64,000 nucleotides of DNA from Terriglobia bacterium (GCA_951813285.1 OX638355.1:1149136-1213135); one strand, 5' to 3'; positions 26,575 to 37,130 are shown, counted from the stretch's first letter. The notes: a model not told the origin generated them from the letters alone. Made by a program: numbers and translations.

Positions 26575-28320
26575 TCACTCCGATCGGTAGTTGACCTCCA
26601 GCCGCACGCCATAAAACTGCGCCCGGGAAGCCATGCCGGGAAGACGCTCTGGCCGAACGACCCCCGGCTTGGCGGGCGTGCTCTTGAGCGCCACCACCAC
26701 GGTGTTCTTTCCCCGCCGCAAGGGGGGAGCATCGATGGGATAGCTCATCCGATACTCGCCTTTGCCGGCGTCGATGACCGTCGATTGCCCGTCGGCCAGG
26801 TCCTTGCCGTTCACCCGGCAGACGATGGCCTCCGGCCGGGCCGCGCCCCTCACATCCAGAACCAGCCGCATGGCTTGAAGCGACCCGTTCTTTTTGGCCG
26901 CCGCCAGGTCGTCCCCGACCACCACCGGCACCCTTGCCACGACTCCGTATTTGATGGTCCCGTCCCGGCTAACGGGCAGCGGCGGCGGGCTGGAGACGTG
27001 GGCATAGTAGTCAAACACTCCGCCGGCATGGGTGTCCACGCAGAACAGCTTGTTCTTGCCCGCCAGAGTCCGGCGCTCGCCGATATCGCTCAGGCAGGCA
27101 TAGGACCGCCGGCGCGTCTCGATCAGATCCTTCCCGGTCTTGTACTCGAAAGGCGTACCCAGATTCCACAGGTAGATGCCGTCGGCGCCGGTCTGGAACC
27201 AGTTGCCGGCCAGGGCCCGCACTGCCTCCAGGAAGCTTCCCCGAGACACGCTGTTTGCGGCGCCCTGGTTGATGCAGGGATAGACGAGCACGCCGTGCGG
27301 GTGAGCCTGGGCCGTGAACTCGGCCAGGGGGAGGCTGAAGGGAGCATAGCCGCCGCCGGCAATCAGAATATCCACCAGATCCTCTTCCAGCCAACCTTTC
27401 AGGTCCAAACCGATGTTCAGGGCCAGTTGGAAGCTGTCCGGAACCCGAGTGGCCAGAAGCAGCGGCCGTCCCCGTTGCTCGGCCTGGCTCTCGGTGAGCC
27501 GCCGGATTCGGCGCATGAAAGCCGTCATGACTTCGACCTGGGCGGCGCTCACCGGTTTTCCCTGCAGGGTCTGGCTGAAGAACACCGGGTGGCGAATGAA
27601 ATCCAGCTCGAAGCCGTCAACGTCGTAACGGCGGGCGACCTCCTCGATGATCTCGAATTTTCGCTGCCGGACCTCCGGGTGGGAGAAATCCTGGGCGGTG
27701 ACATAGAGCTCCAGAGCGGTGAGCATGCCCGCGGGATCCACCAGAAACTCCGGATGTTCCTTTTTCCAGGTGGTCAAGCCGCCTTCGATGAAGCTATCGT
27801 GAACATCGTTCATGCGCACCGAAGCCAGGATCTCCATTTTCTGAGAGCGGGCGAAATCGATGACGATCTGCAGCGGTCCGCGACCTGCCTGGATCAAGCG
27901 CTTCACGTTGGAGGTCACCTTGGACCAATAAAGGGGTGGGCCTCCATGGGCATCGCCGTAGATGGGCTGGATCTTGCTGTCGTACACCGGGGCATCGGCC
28001 CAACCTCCCAGGATAGACCAGGAAATGGTATCGACCTGGGTCCCGGCCAGGGGTTGGAGCCGGCGCTTCAGGAACCCTTCGGAGGTGTTTGCGTCCTCGC
28101 GGGACAGCTCGTAGGTGTCGTCATTGAAGATGATGCGGCGCTGTCTGGCAGCCGCCTGCACCCGGTCCTTCTTGGCGTCGGACCAGTTCGCCCGCGGGTC
28201 CCGCACCGGTCCGGAGCAGGACAGGAATCCAGCCAGGGCCAGACAAAGGCCGGCTCCCAGGCTGAGTTTCGAGGTCCGGCTCCATTGACTCGTTGGGCTT
28301 GGTTCCATCATCCTGTTCAC
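26575..28320 (-). CDS. Glycoside-hydrolase-like (GH10-like/GHL10 type) lipoprotein
   Basis: About 581 aa with a hydrophobic N-terminus ending in a lipobox-like FLSC (residues ~32-35). The middle shows a TIM-barrel with strand motifs LQIVIDFARSQKMEILASVR, DVDGFELDFIRHPVFF (candidate acidic catalytic residues) and GADGIYLWNLGTPFEYKTG, as in family-10-like putative glycosidases. A C-terminal beta-domain (~470-575) follows. The start is uncertain: GTG 28320, ATG 28311 or ATG 28308. No partner beyond the PhyH gene. The family assignment is by pattern and the substrate is unknown. Confidence 0.65.
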   Translation of the reverse strand: MNRMMEPSPTSQWSRTSKLSLGAGLCLALAGFLSCSGPVRDPRANWSDAKKDRVQAAARQRRIIFNDDTYELSREDANTSEGFLKRRLQPLAGTQVDTISWSILGGWADAPVYDSKIQPIYGDAHGGPPLYWSKVTSNVKRLIQAGRGPLQIVIDFARSQKMEILASVRMNDVHDSFIEGGLTTWKKEHPEFLVDPAGMLTALELYVTAQDFSHPEVRQRKFEIIEEVARRYDVDGFELDFIRHPVFFSQTLQGKPVSAAQVEVMTAFMRRIRRLTESQAEQRGRPLLLATRVPDSFQLALNIGLDLKGWLEEDLVDILIAGGGYAPFSLPLAEFTAQAHPHGVLVYPCINQGAANSVSRGSFLEAVRALAGNWFQTGADGIYLWNLGTPFEYKTGKDLIETRRRSYACLSDIGERRTLAGKNKLFCVDTHAGGVFDYYAHVSSPPPLPVSRDGTIKYGVVARVPVVVGDDLAAAKKNGSLQAMRLVLDVRGAARPEAIVCRVNGKDLADGQSTVIDAGKGEYRMSYPIDAPPLRRGKNTVVVALKSTPAKPGVVRPERLPGMASRAQFYGVRLEVNYRSE

Positions 28321-28767
28321 CGTATCGGATCTCTCATGGGATCAAAGTCGATTGCCCGGTCTTTCTGCTGCCTGAACGCGTCCTCATTCTAGTGATCCTG
28401 TTTCGTCAATTCCAGTGATTCCCCGTTTCCTACTTGGAGGCAGAGGATTGCACGACCGGGCGCGCCATCTGCGCCCCGGCACTCGAGGGAAGCGGGTCCG
28501 GGGTGACCTCCAAGGTAAAAGGTGTTCCTTGCGGCGCCAGTTTACTGCTGTATATCTCCCCGGGAGATTCCATTTGACGCACCCCGATTGGCCCCGCGCC
28601 AGCGCCGAACCGATAAACGGCAGGTTGAGAGCCCTTCCCTCGGGGTCTTCGCGATCCGTGCTAGAATCGGCTGGGATAGCACCATGGCCGCCGGGCCGTG
28701 TCACCGGCAGCGCCCGGTCTTGCAGGGACACGGGCTTACGGCAGGCCCAGGATTTTTGGACTTGGAG
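28321..28767. other. Intergenic stretch (divergent), no gene recognised
   Basis: Divergent region between the glycosidase-like lipoprotein and the third CRTAC1-like gene. The frame of the latter is open back to 28522, but that extension is Arg/Pro-rich, has no signal peptide and has no counterpart in the paralogues. No clear promoter or repeat was found. Confidence 0.5.
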
Positions 28768-30465
28768 ATGAACAAAGGAGTTGCACTGAGTTTGCTTGCC
28801 TGCCTGGCGGGGTTGTCGGGAATGTCCGCCAACGATTCGCCGCTCACCGGCAAGTCCTTGCCGGTGTGGCCGTCCCTGGTCTTTGAGGACGTGGCAGCCG
28901 ATGCAGGCCTGGATTTTCAGCACTTCAGCGGCAGCCCTGAGAAGCAGTACATCCTGGAGAGCATGAGCGGGGGAGTGGCCTGGATCGACTTCGACCGGGA
29001 CGGTTGGATGGACCTCTATCTGGTGAACGGGGGCCACTGGGAGGAGCTGGTTCAAGGGAAGCGCACGGTTTCCAATGCGCTCTATCGCAACAACGGCGAC
29101 GGGACCTTTACCAACGTGACCCGGAAGGCGGGGGTGGGGAATCGGCACTGGGGGATGGGAGTGGCCGCCGGAGACTATGACAACGACGGCTGGGTAGACC
29201 TGTTCGTCTGCAACTACGGCCCCAACACCCTCTACCGGAACAACGGGGACGGCACCTTCAGGGACGTGGCCGGCACCGCAGGGGTGGGGGACGGACGCTG
29301 GGCGGTGAGCGCGTCCTTCGGCGACTACGATGCGGATGGCTGGCTGGATCTCTATGTCACCAACACGGTCCAGTTCGACTACAAGGACCCCGATCCCATG
29401 GAATGCCACTACCGGGGGATTACTGTGCAGTGCGGACCTCTGGGGATGGTCGGCGATTCCGACATCCTCTACCGCAACAACGGAGACGGGACCTTTCGGG
29501 ACGTGAGCGAGCCGGCCGGCGTCTCGGGAGTGACTCCTTCCTATGGCCTCGGGGCCATCTGGAGCGACTACGACAACGATGGGGACCTCGACCTCTATGT
29601 GGCCAACGACCAAATGGCCAATTTTCTCTTTCGCAACCAGGGAGACGGCACTTTTGAGGAAAACGGGCTCTTGGCCGGAGCCGCGTTCAGCGATGACGGC
29701 ACGGCTCAGGGCAGCATGGGAGTGGACTTCGGTGACTATGACCGCGACGGCCTGCTGGATATCTACATCACCCATTTTTCGGACGACTACCATACGCTTT
29801 TTCGCAATTTGGGCCAGGGTAGATTTCGGGACATGACCCGGGGGGCCGGCTTGACGTTCAGCAGTTGGCCGATGGTGGGCTGGGGCACGGGATTCGTGGA
29901 CCTGGACCATGACGGCTGGGAAGACATCTTTGTCGCCAACGGCCACGTGTTTCCCCAGGTTGACGGATACAAGATCGGCACCAGTTTCCGTCAACGCAGC
30001 CAGGTCTTTCGCAACCTGGGCAACGGCAAGTTCCAGGAAGTATCGGCTGGACTCGACAAGCTCAAGTCGTGGTCCAGTCGGGGGGTGGCTTTTGCCGACT
30101 TCGACAACGACGGCGATATCGACGTCGCCGTCAACAACCTCGACGGTGTCCCCTGGCTCTTAAGGAATCAAAAGGGGAATCAGGCGGGCAATTGGCTCCT
30201 GCTTTCTCTGGAGGGGGCCCGGACCAATCGCAGCGCCATCGGGGCCAGGGTCACCCTGCAGACCGGAGAGGGAACGCAAACCCGGGAGGTGAGAGGAGGG
30301 TCCAGCTACGAATCGACCCACGACTTCCGGGTCCATTTCGGCCTGGGCCGGCTCGAGACTGTAGAAAGGATGAGCGTCCGTTGGACCGATGGAACCACCC
30401 AGAGCTTTGAAAACCTCGCGGCCAACCGGGCCTACCGGCTGAAGGAGGGTGGCGAGCTCGAGTAG
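28768..30465 (+). CDS. CRTAC1-like FG-GAP/VCBS and ASPIC/UnbV exported protein 3
   Basis: About 565 aa from the ATG at 28768, which begins a signal peptide (MNKGVALSLLACLAGLSG). VCBS calcium loops: DFDRDGWMD, DYDNDGWVD, DYDADGWLD, DYDNDGDLD, DYDRDGLLD, DLDHDGWED, DFDNDGDID. C-terminal ASPIC/UnbV domain with NRSAIGARVTLQ, SYESTHDFRVHFGLG and RWTDGTTQSFENL. It is more distant from copies 1 and 2 than they are from each other. Here the order is reversed: CRTAC1 precedes its TPR partner (30528). Confidence 0.88.
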   Translation: MNKGVALSLLACLAGLSGMSANDSPLTGKSLPVWPSLVFEDVAADAGLDFQHFSGSPEKQYILESMSGGVAWIDFDRDGWMDLYLVNGGHWEELVQGKRTVSNALYRNNGDGTFTNVTRKAGVGNRHWGMGVAAGDYDNDGWVDLFVCNYGPNTLYRNNGDGTFRDVAGTAGVGDGRWAVSASFGDYDADGWLDLYVTNTVQFDYKDPDPMECHYRGITVQCGPLGMVGDSDILYRNNGDGTFRDVSEPAGVSGVTPSYGLGAIWSDYDNDGDLDLYVANDQMANFLFRNQGDGTFEENGLLAGAAFSDDGTAQGSMGVDFGDYDRDGLLDIYITHFSDDYHTLFRNLGQGRFRDMTRGAGLTFSSWPMVGWGTGFVDLDHDGWEDIFVANGHVFPQVDGYKIGTSFRQRSQVFRNLGNGKFQEVSAGLDKLKSWSSRGVAFADFDNDGDIDVAVNNLDGVPWLLRNQKGNQAGNWLLLSLEGARTNRSAIGARVTLQTGEGTQTREVRGGSSYESTHDFRVHFGLGRLETVERMSVRWTDGTTQSFENLAANRAYRLKEGGELE

Positions 30466-30527
30466 CCCCGAAGAAGTGAACTCTTCGGTTGCTTCAGGGC
30501 CGCAAACAGGTCATAGGCGTCGAAAGG

Positions 30528-31598
30528 ATGAGTCGGGTGCCTGCAGCGATTCAGCCGAATCACCAAAACAACCGGCCAATGCGCATTCCAACCGGGTTTC
30601 CGTCTTTGAGCCGGATTTTGCTGCTTCTTTTGGCAGCCTACTTCTTCGATTCCGGGGTCGTCCTCGCTGTCGAATCGGCCCACTACCTGGAGGCCAGGCA
30701 GAAATATGAGAAGAAGGAGTACCTTCTGGCCATGCTGGCCGCGGAAAAGGCTGTGCGGGAGGATAGGGAGAACGCGGACTACCGCTACCTCTACGGTGCG
30801 ATCCTGCTGGAACTCAAACAGTATTCCGAGGCCGAGGTGAATTTGAGACGGGCGGTGGGTGCTGTACCTGACCGGGCGGAGTTCCAATATTCCTTGGGAG
30901 AACTCCTGCTGGTCCGGACCATGGAGGCGGCCATCCTCAAGGAGACCCGCTCCGGCGTGGGCCAGCCCAGGATGCGGAACGTCGATCCGGAGGGGGTCAA
31001 GGCTCTGGAGCGTGCGGTGGAGCTGGATCCCGACCTGCTGAAGGCCCGCCTGCGGCTCGGCCGAGCCTACTATGATCTCAACCGGCACGATCTGGCCATG
31101 GAGCAATTTGAGGCTGTTGCCCAGAAGGATTCCGGTTACCCTTGGGTCCACTCTTCCATGGCGGTCGTTCACGTGAACGCTGGCTCAGTCGAGGCAGCCG
31201 TGCAGGTATTGACGAGGGAACTCCAATATCATCCCGATCACCATTCTGCCCGGCTCGAGCTGGGAGAAGCCCTGCTCAGGGCCGGCGACTCACAGCAGGC
31301 GATACGGCAACTGCTCCAGGTCAAAGAGGAAGACGTGTCTTCCGCTGACCGCGTGGCCCTCAACCACGCTCTCTCGAAGGCCCACCGGGACCTGGGCCGA
31401 TTGGAGGAGGCAGTGGCAGCCGCACGGCGCACGGTTGAGCTAGACCCAAGTTTTCCAGATGGTCACTACCTGCTGGCTCAACTTTACGAGCAAACGGGCC
31501 AATCCGATCGAGCCCGCCAACAGATGGAGGCCTTCCGGCGGGCAAAAAAGGAGGAACTGCAGAGGAAGTTAGGTCATATGGAACAAAGAAGTAAGTAG
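30528..31598 (+). CDS. Exported TPR protein 3
   Basis: About 356 aa. The ATG at 30528 follows GAAAGG; the frame is open upstream to a TTG at 30489, and an ATG at 30579 is another option. Signal-like segment SRILLLLLAAYFFDSGVVLA, then TPR units (YLYGAILLELKQYSEAEVNL, LKARLRLGRAYYDLNRHDLA, GHYLLAQLYEQTGQSDRA). It follows CRTAC1-like copy 3 by about 60 bp and precedes the second GWxTD gene. The debris at 4060-4230 is a broken relative in the same position before the first GWxTD gene. Confidence 0.82.
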   Translation: MSRVPAAIQPNHQNNRPMRIPTGFPSLSRILLLLLAAYFFDSGVVLAVESAHYLEARQKYEKKEYLLAMLAAEKAVREDRENADYRYLYGAILLELKQYSEAEVNLRRAVGAVPDRAEFQYSLGELLLVRTMEAAILKETRSGVGQPRMRNVDPEGVKALERAVELDPDLLKARLRLGRAYYDLNRHDLAMEQFEAVAQKDSGYPWVHSSMAVVHVNAGSVEAAVQVLTRELQYHPDHHSARLELGEALLRAGDSQQAIRQLLQVKEEDVSSADRVALNHALSKAHRDLGRLEEAVAAARRTVELDPSFPDGHYLLAQLYEQTGQSDRARQQMEAFRRAKKEELQRKLGHMEQRSK

Positions 31599-31805
31599 GA
31601 TAGCTCCTGTTAAGGAAAGAGGGTAACAAACCAAGTTGGCAAACTGGCTCTTCAAGCCAGCCAGCTACAGCCTTGGCTCTAACCTGGGTGGTTTGATCCA
31701 TTGAGAATTGCTATGCCGAAAAGAATTGATTCAACGAGAGCCCTTTAATGGTCCATAATAGATTTAGTTGATCCTACATCGCTATTTAATCTTGGTGGGT
31801 GGCTT

Positions 31806-33422
31806 ATGAGGTATGGAAACGTGGAGCTACGTCGCTTTTTCATGCTCTTGGTTTCATTTGCCGTGGCGTCGGGTCTTTTCTCCTCCCCACTGCTGTCAGC
31901 GAAGAAGAAAGAGCAGGGGAAAGAGCGGTCATTGCGCGAAGAAACCTCGGATCGGATTCTGAAAAAGTGGTTGGAGCAAGATGTGGCCTACATTATCACC
32001 AAGGAGGAGAGAGCGGCCTTCAAGCAGATGACGACCGATGAGGAGCGTTATGAATTCATCGAGCAGTTCTGGTTGAGGAGGGACCCGAATCCGGACACCT
32101 TGGTAAACGAGAGCCGAGAGGAACATTATCGCCGTATTGCTTATGCGAATGAGAGGTTCTCTTCTGGCAAGGCGGGGTGGAAGACGGATCGTGGGCGCAT
32201 TTACATTATGTTCGGTCCGCCCGATAGCATTGATAGCGAGCACGGCGGTGGTGAAGTTATTCGGCCCTTCCGGGAAGGAGGAGGCCGATCCGTCACCCAT
32301 CCTTTTATCAAGTGGCGCTACCGCCACCTGGAGGGGCCTGATCTGGGGAACGAGGTCATCATTGAATTCGTGGATAGCACCCTGAGCGGTGAATATCGGA
32401 TGACTTGGGATCCTTATGAAAAGGACGCCTTGAAGATGACTCCCTTCTATGACTTGACCGAAAGGGAGCAACTTGGTCTGGGGGAGCCTGGGAGTCACCT
32501 ACAGAGCGGCATCATGATAGAAGAATTCAAACGGTTGCAGGGCCGCAAAATTTTGCAGCACGCCGTCTTGGGTCGAGCCCCTCGGATCAAGTTCAAAGAT
32601 CTGGAGACCGTGGTTGATACCAAGCTCTCTTACAATCTCTTTCCTTTCGAATTCCGTACCGATTATTTCAGGATCACCGACGACACCGTGATGGCGGCTG
32701 TTACCGTCAAGATGCAGAATAGAGACATGACGTTTGAGAGCAGTGATGGCGTGCAGAAAGCCACCGTGAATATTTTTGGGAGGATCACGACCCTTACCGG
32801 TCGCCGGGTGCACACCTTCGAGCAGGTCGTGAGTCAATCAGCGCCAGAGTCCTTATTCAAGTCGACACTGGAAAGAGCTTCCATGTATCAAACGTCGGCG
32901 CCCTTGCGCAGCGGTCTGTATAAGCTGGAATTGGTGCTGAAGGACCTCGAGAGTGGTAACGTCGGAACCTCCTATCGAGGCTTTCGAGTGCCACAGTTCC
33001 CGGAAGATCGGCTATCCACCAGCAGCATCATTCTTGCCGATCGAATTGAAAAAATCCCGATGAACCAAGTGGCCATCGGTCAGTTTATCATCGGCGGTTC
33101 GAAAGTCCTTCCCAATGTGACCGAAACCTTTCACCGGTCAACGCCCATGGGCATCTACATTCAGATTTACAATCTCGCTCTCGATGAAGCCACCAAAAAA
33201 CCCTCGGCGACGATCGAATATACCCTGAAGAAGGGCGACCAAACGCTTCGCCAGTATCGTGAGGCCAAGAATCAGTTTGCGGGGCCTTCTCAACAGCTTA
33301 CTTTGCAAAAGCTATTTCCTTTAAATAACCTGGATCCGGGCCAATATAGCCTGGTCATTAATGTTGTTGACAACCTCGCAAAGCGCTCAGTGTCGCCCGA
33401 AACCGAATTCACGGTGCAGTAG
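31806..33422 (+). CDS. GWxTD-domain protein 2
   Basis: A 538-aa paralogue of the 4498-6108 protein, collinear throughout. Signal peptide (FFMLLVSFAVASGLFSSPLLSA), the EERYEFIEQFWLRRDPNPDT block, and the motif GWKTDRGRIYIMFGPPD at ~123-139, followed by a long beta-rich C-terminal part. The role of the family is unknown. It lies 84 bp upstream of the VWFA-TPR gene and two genes upstream of receptor 3, paralleling the GWxTD-receptor order at 4498-10090. The codon choice is less GC-biased than in copy 1. Confidence 0.88.
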   Translation: MRYGNVELRRFFMLLVSFAVASGLFSSPLLSAKKKEQGKERSLREETSDRILKKWLEQDVAYIITKEERAAFKQMTTDEERYEFIEQFWLRRDPNPDTLVNESREEHYRRIAYANERFSSGKAGWKTDRGRIYIMFGPPDSIDSEHGGGEVIRPFREGGGRSVTHPFIKWRYRHLEGPDLGNEVIIEFVDSTLSGEYRMTWDPYEKDALKMTPFYDLTEREQLGLGEPGSHLQSGIMIEEFKRLQGRKILQHAVLGRAPRIKFKDLETVVDTKLSYNLFPFEFRTDYFRITDDTVMAAVTVKMQNRDMTFESSDGVQKATVNIFGRITTLTGRRVHTFEQVVSQSAPESLFKSTLERASMYQTSAPLRSGLYKLELVLKDLESGNVGTSYRGFRVPQFPEDRLSTSSIILADRIEKIPMNQVAIGQFIIGGSKVLPNVTETFHRSTPMGIYIQIYNLALDEATKKPSATIEYTLKKGDQTLRQYREAKNQFAGPSQQLTLQKLFPLNNLDPGQYSLVINVVDNLAKRSVSPETEFTVQ

Positions 33423-33506
33423 GGTCACCCCGCCCGCGATCCTTTCAGATTGTTTGGGTGCCGGAATCCTCGCTCTTCCTGAGACCTTTTTGGTAGGGAG
33501 CCGTTC

Positions 33507-36500
33507 ATGTTGCGCTTGAGTCAAAAGGGTTTTCGTAAACTACAGCTCAGACTGTTCTGCATGGTCATTCTTTTCAGCGGACCAGTGATCTTCCTGGATG
33601 ACAGCACGGCTGACCAGGTTGGGGGTGATGAGTACCAGCCAGCCGAGACCGATTCGGAGTTTACCTTCAGGGTGCCGGTAGATGTGGTGGTAGTTAACGC
33701 TGTCGTCTCTGACGAGAATGGTCATCCGGTGACCGATCTGACTGCCGATGACTTTGAAGTCTACGAAGATGGTGAACTCCAGTCGATTCAGACTTTTACT
33801 CGCGAGTCTTACCAACGGATTTCGGTGGCTGAGGGCGTGGAGCGAGGGGAGGAGCCTGAGCCGCGATCCGTCGACGTCGAGGATTCCGGTGTGGGACAGG
33901 TACGCTATTTCAGTCTGTTCATCGACGATCTGACATCACCGTCTCTTGGCAGCTATGTACAGATCAGGGATGCCATGCGGCGGTTTCTGAAGCGAAGCTT
34001 GCAAGCCTCGGACCAGGTCGCGATTTTGTCCGCCTCAGGGCGTTTCCAAATCCCCTTCACTCGAGACCGAGCTCGCTTGCTGCAGGAAATCAGTCAACTA
34101 CCCAAGAAACTGAACATCAGCACGAGCTTCAGGTCCGACTGCCCGGAAATGTCGGATCTTCAAGCTGAAAGGATTTTCAACAGCACCGGGGCCCGCGCCC
34201 TGGAGGTGGCGGTCTCGGAAGTTCTCCGCTGTCAGCCCTGGCTCATGGCCTCGGAGACCACCCCGGGAGAGACCGACCCGGCGATTTTTACTGCAGGTGG
34301 CCTGGTGGGCGGAGCAGGTACGGGCGCCGCCACTTCCCAGAGACTTGCGGAGGGGTGGGTCCGCCGGCTGGCTGCGCAGCAATATAGGGAGTCTGAATAC
34401 CGGAACCGGCGCTTGATGCTCTCGCTGCGCCACCATGTCCGTTCCTTGAAGCACTTCAAGGGTAGAAAGTCGCTGATACTCTGTTCGGACGGCTTCTTGT
34501 CCCGGGAGAGCCGCTATGAAATGCATGAGATTATAGACTCGGCTCTACGAGCGGGGGTGATTCTGAACACACTCGACATTCGGGGGCTCTACACGACGGG
34601 TTACACGGCCACACAGGGCGATCAAATGGCCTTGGGCGGTGACTTGATGATTGCCAAGACCCAGATGCGCACCGAGGACATGCAGCTACAGGCGGAGGCG
34701 CTGGCGGAGTTGGCTGGCGAGACAGGCGGGATCTATTTTCACAACAGCAATGATCTTTTCGCGGGACTGCAAAAGATATCCGACAACCAGTCTTTATACT
34801 ATGTCTTGACCTATGCCTCTCCATCCCAAGCATCTGATGGCCGATATCACAGGATCAAAGTGAACGTCCGCCGTCCAGGCCTGAAAGTCAGCCACCGTAA
34901 AGGGTACTTTTCCCAGAAAGAACGAATCAGTTCCGAAAGGCTGAAGAAGAAAGATATCGTAGGAGCCCTCCAAGCTCTGGGCAATCTTAACGAAATCCCG
35001 GTCCGAGTTTCCTACAATACCTCTCGGCTGGCCGACAACCGCTACCAATTGGATGTTCTGACCCAGTTGGACTTTCGCGGGTTCCCGTTTTTGGAAGAAA
35101 ACCGCCGCCGGACGAACCGGATGCATCTGGTGGTGGTTGTCTTTGATGCAAAGGGCAAGTACGTGGGCGGACAAGAGAAGGCCGTGGATTTCAAGCTGAC
35201 CGATCCAAGCTACCTGGCTTTGCTCAAGTACGGATTGAAGTCCAGGGTTGGCGTTCAGGTGGGAGCGGGCCGTTACACCGTCAAGGTGGTGGTGAGAGAA
35301 AGTGTTGACACCCTGCTCGGATCCTTCCGCGAAACCATTGAGGTCCCTCAGACGATCCAGGGTTTGGCTGATTCCCAATCGATCTTCTCCGTAGATGAAC
35401 GCACGCTGATGGAGGGCCTCGATTCACCCAGGACGCTCCGTCAGCTTCCTTTGAGACTCCGTGCCAGCTTTTTTTACGATGAGCCGGAACTGGCTCGCGT
35501 TCTCATTGCTGCAGAGATCGACGGCAAGCCCACCCCATCCGAGCCCGGCGACTCCCGAAGAATCAGCGTGCGGGGGGTGGCCTATGCGGCAGATGGGAGT
35601 GCGGCCTCGGGTTTCAGGGAAACTCTGGTGGGAGAAAGCAGCGGTTTGGCCTACCGAAATTACTTCAAGCTAGGCCCGGGGAAATATCGTTTGAAGCTGG
35701 CTGCCAGTGACGAATCGGGACGGTCGGGAACGGCCGAGCAGGATCTGTTCATTCCGGCCTTACGCTCGGACCAGACAGTCTGCAGTGGTCTGGTGGTGAG
35801 CCAAGAGTTGGGATACGTACCTCCCTATCTGCGGAATCTGCAGGCAGAATTAGCCGTTGATAACAATCCCCTCTCTCACCGGGGCTTCGAGATCTTTGAG
35901 CCGACCCGGAATCGATTTCATCAAGATCACCCGCTGGCTGTCTTTTACAGACTATATAATTTAACCGATCACCGGGAAGGCGGGGATTGGACGGCTAGAG
36001 TCCGACTCAGCAACGCGAATAGGGAAGGTCATGAGTTCCCCCCCCTGCCGTTGGCCGGCGGGCTGGAACCTGGAGCCGCCGGAGAGGTCGCCGTTGGATT
36101 CAAGCTTCCGATCCATCATTTGCCGCCAGGGGCCTATGAGCTCAGCGTTGAAACGGATCTCGTCCCGGCCGGCACCTTCGTGGGTTGTGAAAGCGAGAGC
36201 GTGTGGATCGGATCTCAACCGGCATCGGTCTCCGATCCTCTGCATGGCACCGGTCTCCTCAAGTACTACGATGTTCCAGCTCCGGTGGATGTTGCCGAAA
36301 CGTCTTACCAGGATGAAGCCTACCTGAACATTTCCCAGCTTAAAGACCCGTCACAGCAAGCTCCATTGATCGAGGCTTTTCTCAGGGACTATCCCCAGTC
36401 CGAGCACCTTGCCGGGCTTCATCGGCTGGCGACCCTGGTATTCCTGCAGCTCCGGGATCATAAGAAACTTGTGGAGCACGGAGAAACCGCTCTACGGCTG

Positions 36501-37058
36501 TCGCCCGCTCAACCCGAGATACTGAGGGTTCTGGCCAAGGCGTATCAAGCTGAGGGGGAATTGGACAAGGCAATCGACCGGGCTTCCAGAGCGCTTTCCA
36601 CCATCAGGGAAATATCCAAACCCGCCGGCCTTGACGAGAGCCGTTGGAGGTCGCAGCTCCATTTGTTTTTTGCCGACAACTATGCCTGTCTGGGGAGTGT
36701 CTTTTTCGAAAAGTATGAGACTGAGCGCAGAAAATCGTCGGCCTCTCATCCAGAGACGGCGCTGCATTTGGAAAAGGCCGCAGAGTATCTCGGCAAGGCG
36801 GTGGCCTTGGATCCGAGGTCTGCTTTCGCCCAGTTCCACTTGGGAATCGTCTTTGCGGCCCAGAACCTGCTGGGCGAGGCCATGGACTCTTTGGCAAAAG
36901 CAGTCGTCCTGGAAGGGGCCTTTGTGGATATTGCCCGAGAGAACCTCGAGGCCGTCTATAAGGCGATCCACCACGACTCGCTGGAGGGACTGGATGAAGT
37001 CATCGATAAGGCTCGAACGGATCTGGGCGCGAGCAAAGGCGACCTCTCCATGCTCTGA
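33507..37058 (+). CDS. VWFA-related (Acidobacterial-type) protein with C-terminal TPRs
   Basis: A 1,183-aa exported protein with a GGTAGGGAG ribosome binding site before the ATG. Signal segment LRLFCMVILFSGPVIFL. Residues ~45-100 have the diagnostic lead-in VDVVVVNAVVSDENGHPVTD-L and DFEVYEDGE of the VWFA-related Acidobacterial domain. The VWA fold follows (YFSLFIDDLTSPS, with an imperfect metal site DDLTSPS; later ILNTLDIRGLYTTG). The middle ~450-930 is beta-sandwich-like, and ~950-1160 contains TPRs (AQFHLGIVFAAQNLLGEA). It probably binds proteins in the periplasm. It sits between GWxTD copy 2 and receptor 3; all three lie in the same direction. Confidence 0.85.
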   Translation: MLRLSQKGFRKLQLRLFCMVILFSGPVIFLDDSTADQVGGDEYQPAETDSEFTFRVPVDVVVVNAVVSDENGHPVTDLTADDFEVYEDGELQSIQTFTRESYQRISVAEGVERGEEPEPRSVDVEDSGVGQVRYFSLFIDDLTSPSLGSYVQIRDAMRRFLKRSLQASDQVAILSASGRFQIPFTRDRARLLQEISQLPKKLNISTSFRSDCPEMSDLQAERIFNSTGARALEVAVSEVLRCQPWLMASETTPGETDPAIFTAGGLVGGAGTGAATSQRLAEGWVRRLAAQQYRESEYRNRRLMLSLRHHVRSLKHFKGRKSLILCSDGFLSRESRYEMHEIIDSALRAGVILNTLDIRGLYTTGYTATQGDQMALGGDLMIAKTQMRTEDMQLQAEALAELAGETGGIYFHNSNDLFAGLQKISDNQSLYYVLTYASPSQASDGRYHRIKVNVRRPGLKVSHRKGYFSQKERISSERLKKKDIVGALQALGNLNEIPVRVSYNTSRLADNRYQLDVLTQLDFRGFPFLEENRRRTNRMHLVVVVFDAKGKYVGGQEKAVDFKLTDPSYLALLKYGLKSRVGVQVGAGRYTVKVVVRESVDTLLGSFRETIEVPQTIQGLADSQSIFSVDERTLMEGLDSPRTLRQLPLRLRASFFYDEPELARVLIAAEIDGKPTPSEPGDSRRISVRGVAYAADGSAASGFRETLVGESSGLAYRNYFKLGPGKYRLKLAASDESGRSGTAEQDLFIPALRSDQTVCSGLVVSQELGYVPPYLRNLQAELAVDNNPLSHRGFEIFEPTRNRFHQDHPLAVFYRLYNLTDHREGGDWTARVRLSNANREGHEFPPLPLAGGLEPGAAGEVAVGFKLPIHHLPPGAYELSVETDLVPAGTFVGCESESVWIGSQPASVSDPLHGTGLLKYYDVPAPVDVAETSYQDEAYLNISQLKDPSQQAPLIEAFLRDYPQSEHLAGLHRLATLVFLQLRDHKKLVEHGETALRLSPAQPEILRVLAKAYQAEGELDKAIDRASRALSTIREISKPAGLDESRWRSQLHLFFADNYACLGSVFFEKYETERRKSSASHPETALHLEKAAEYLGKAVALDPRSAFAQFHLGIVFAAQNLLGEAMDSLAKAVVLEGAFVDIARENLEAVYKAIHHDSLEGLDEVIDKARTDLGASKGDLSML

Positions 37059-37122
37059 ATCCCGGAGCACCTGGTTGAAGAGGCTTGCCGGGAAATAGCC
37101 TCGGAAGCACGAAGCTAACCAA

Positions 37123-37130
37123 ATTTCGTA
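37123..37130. promoter_or_regulatory. Possible single activator site upstream of receptor gene 3
   Basis: ATTTCGTA, the core of the paired CTACGAAATA/TATTTCGTAG sites of receptors 1 and 2, about 130 bp upstream of the sigma-54-like element. An 8-bp match alone is weak. A second, imperfect relative (TATTTCAGTAG) lies near 37215. Confidence 0.25.

Noticed and set aside
28522-28767. N-terminal extension of CRTAC1-like protein 3
   Set aside because: Arg/Pro-rich, precedes a good signal peptide and has no counterpart in the paralogues; open frame attributed to high GC.
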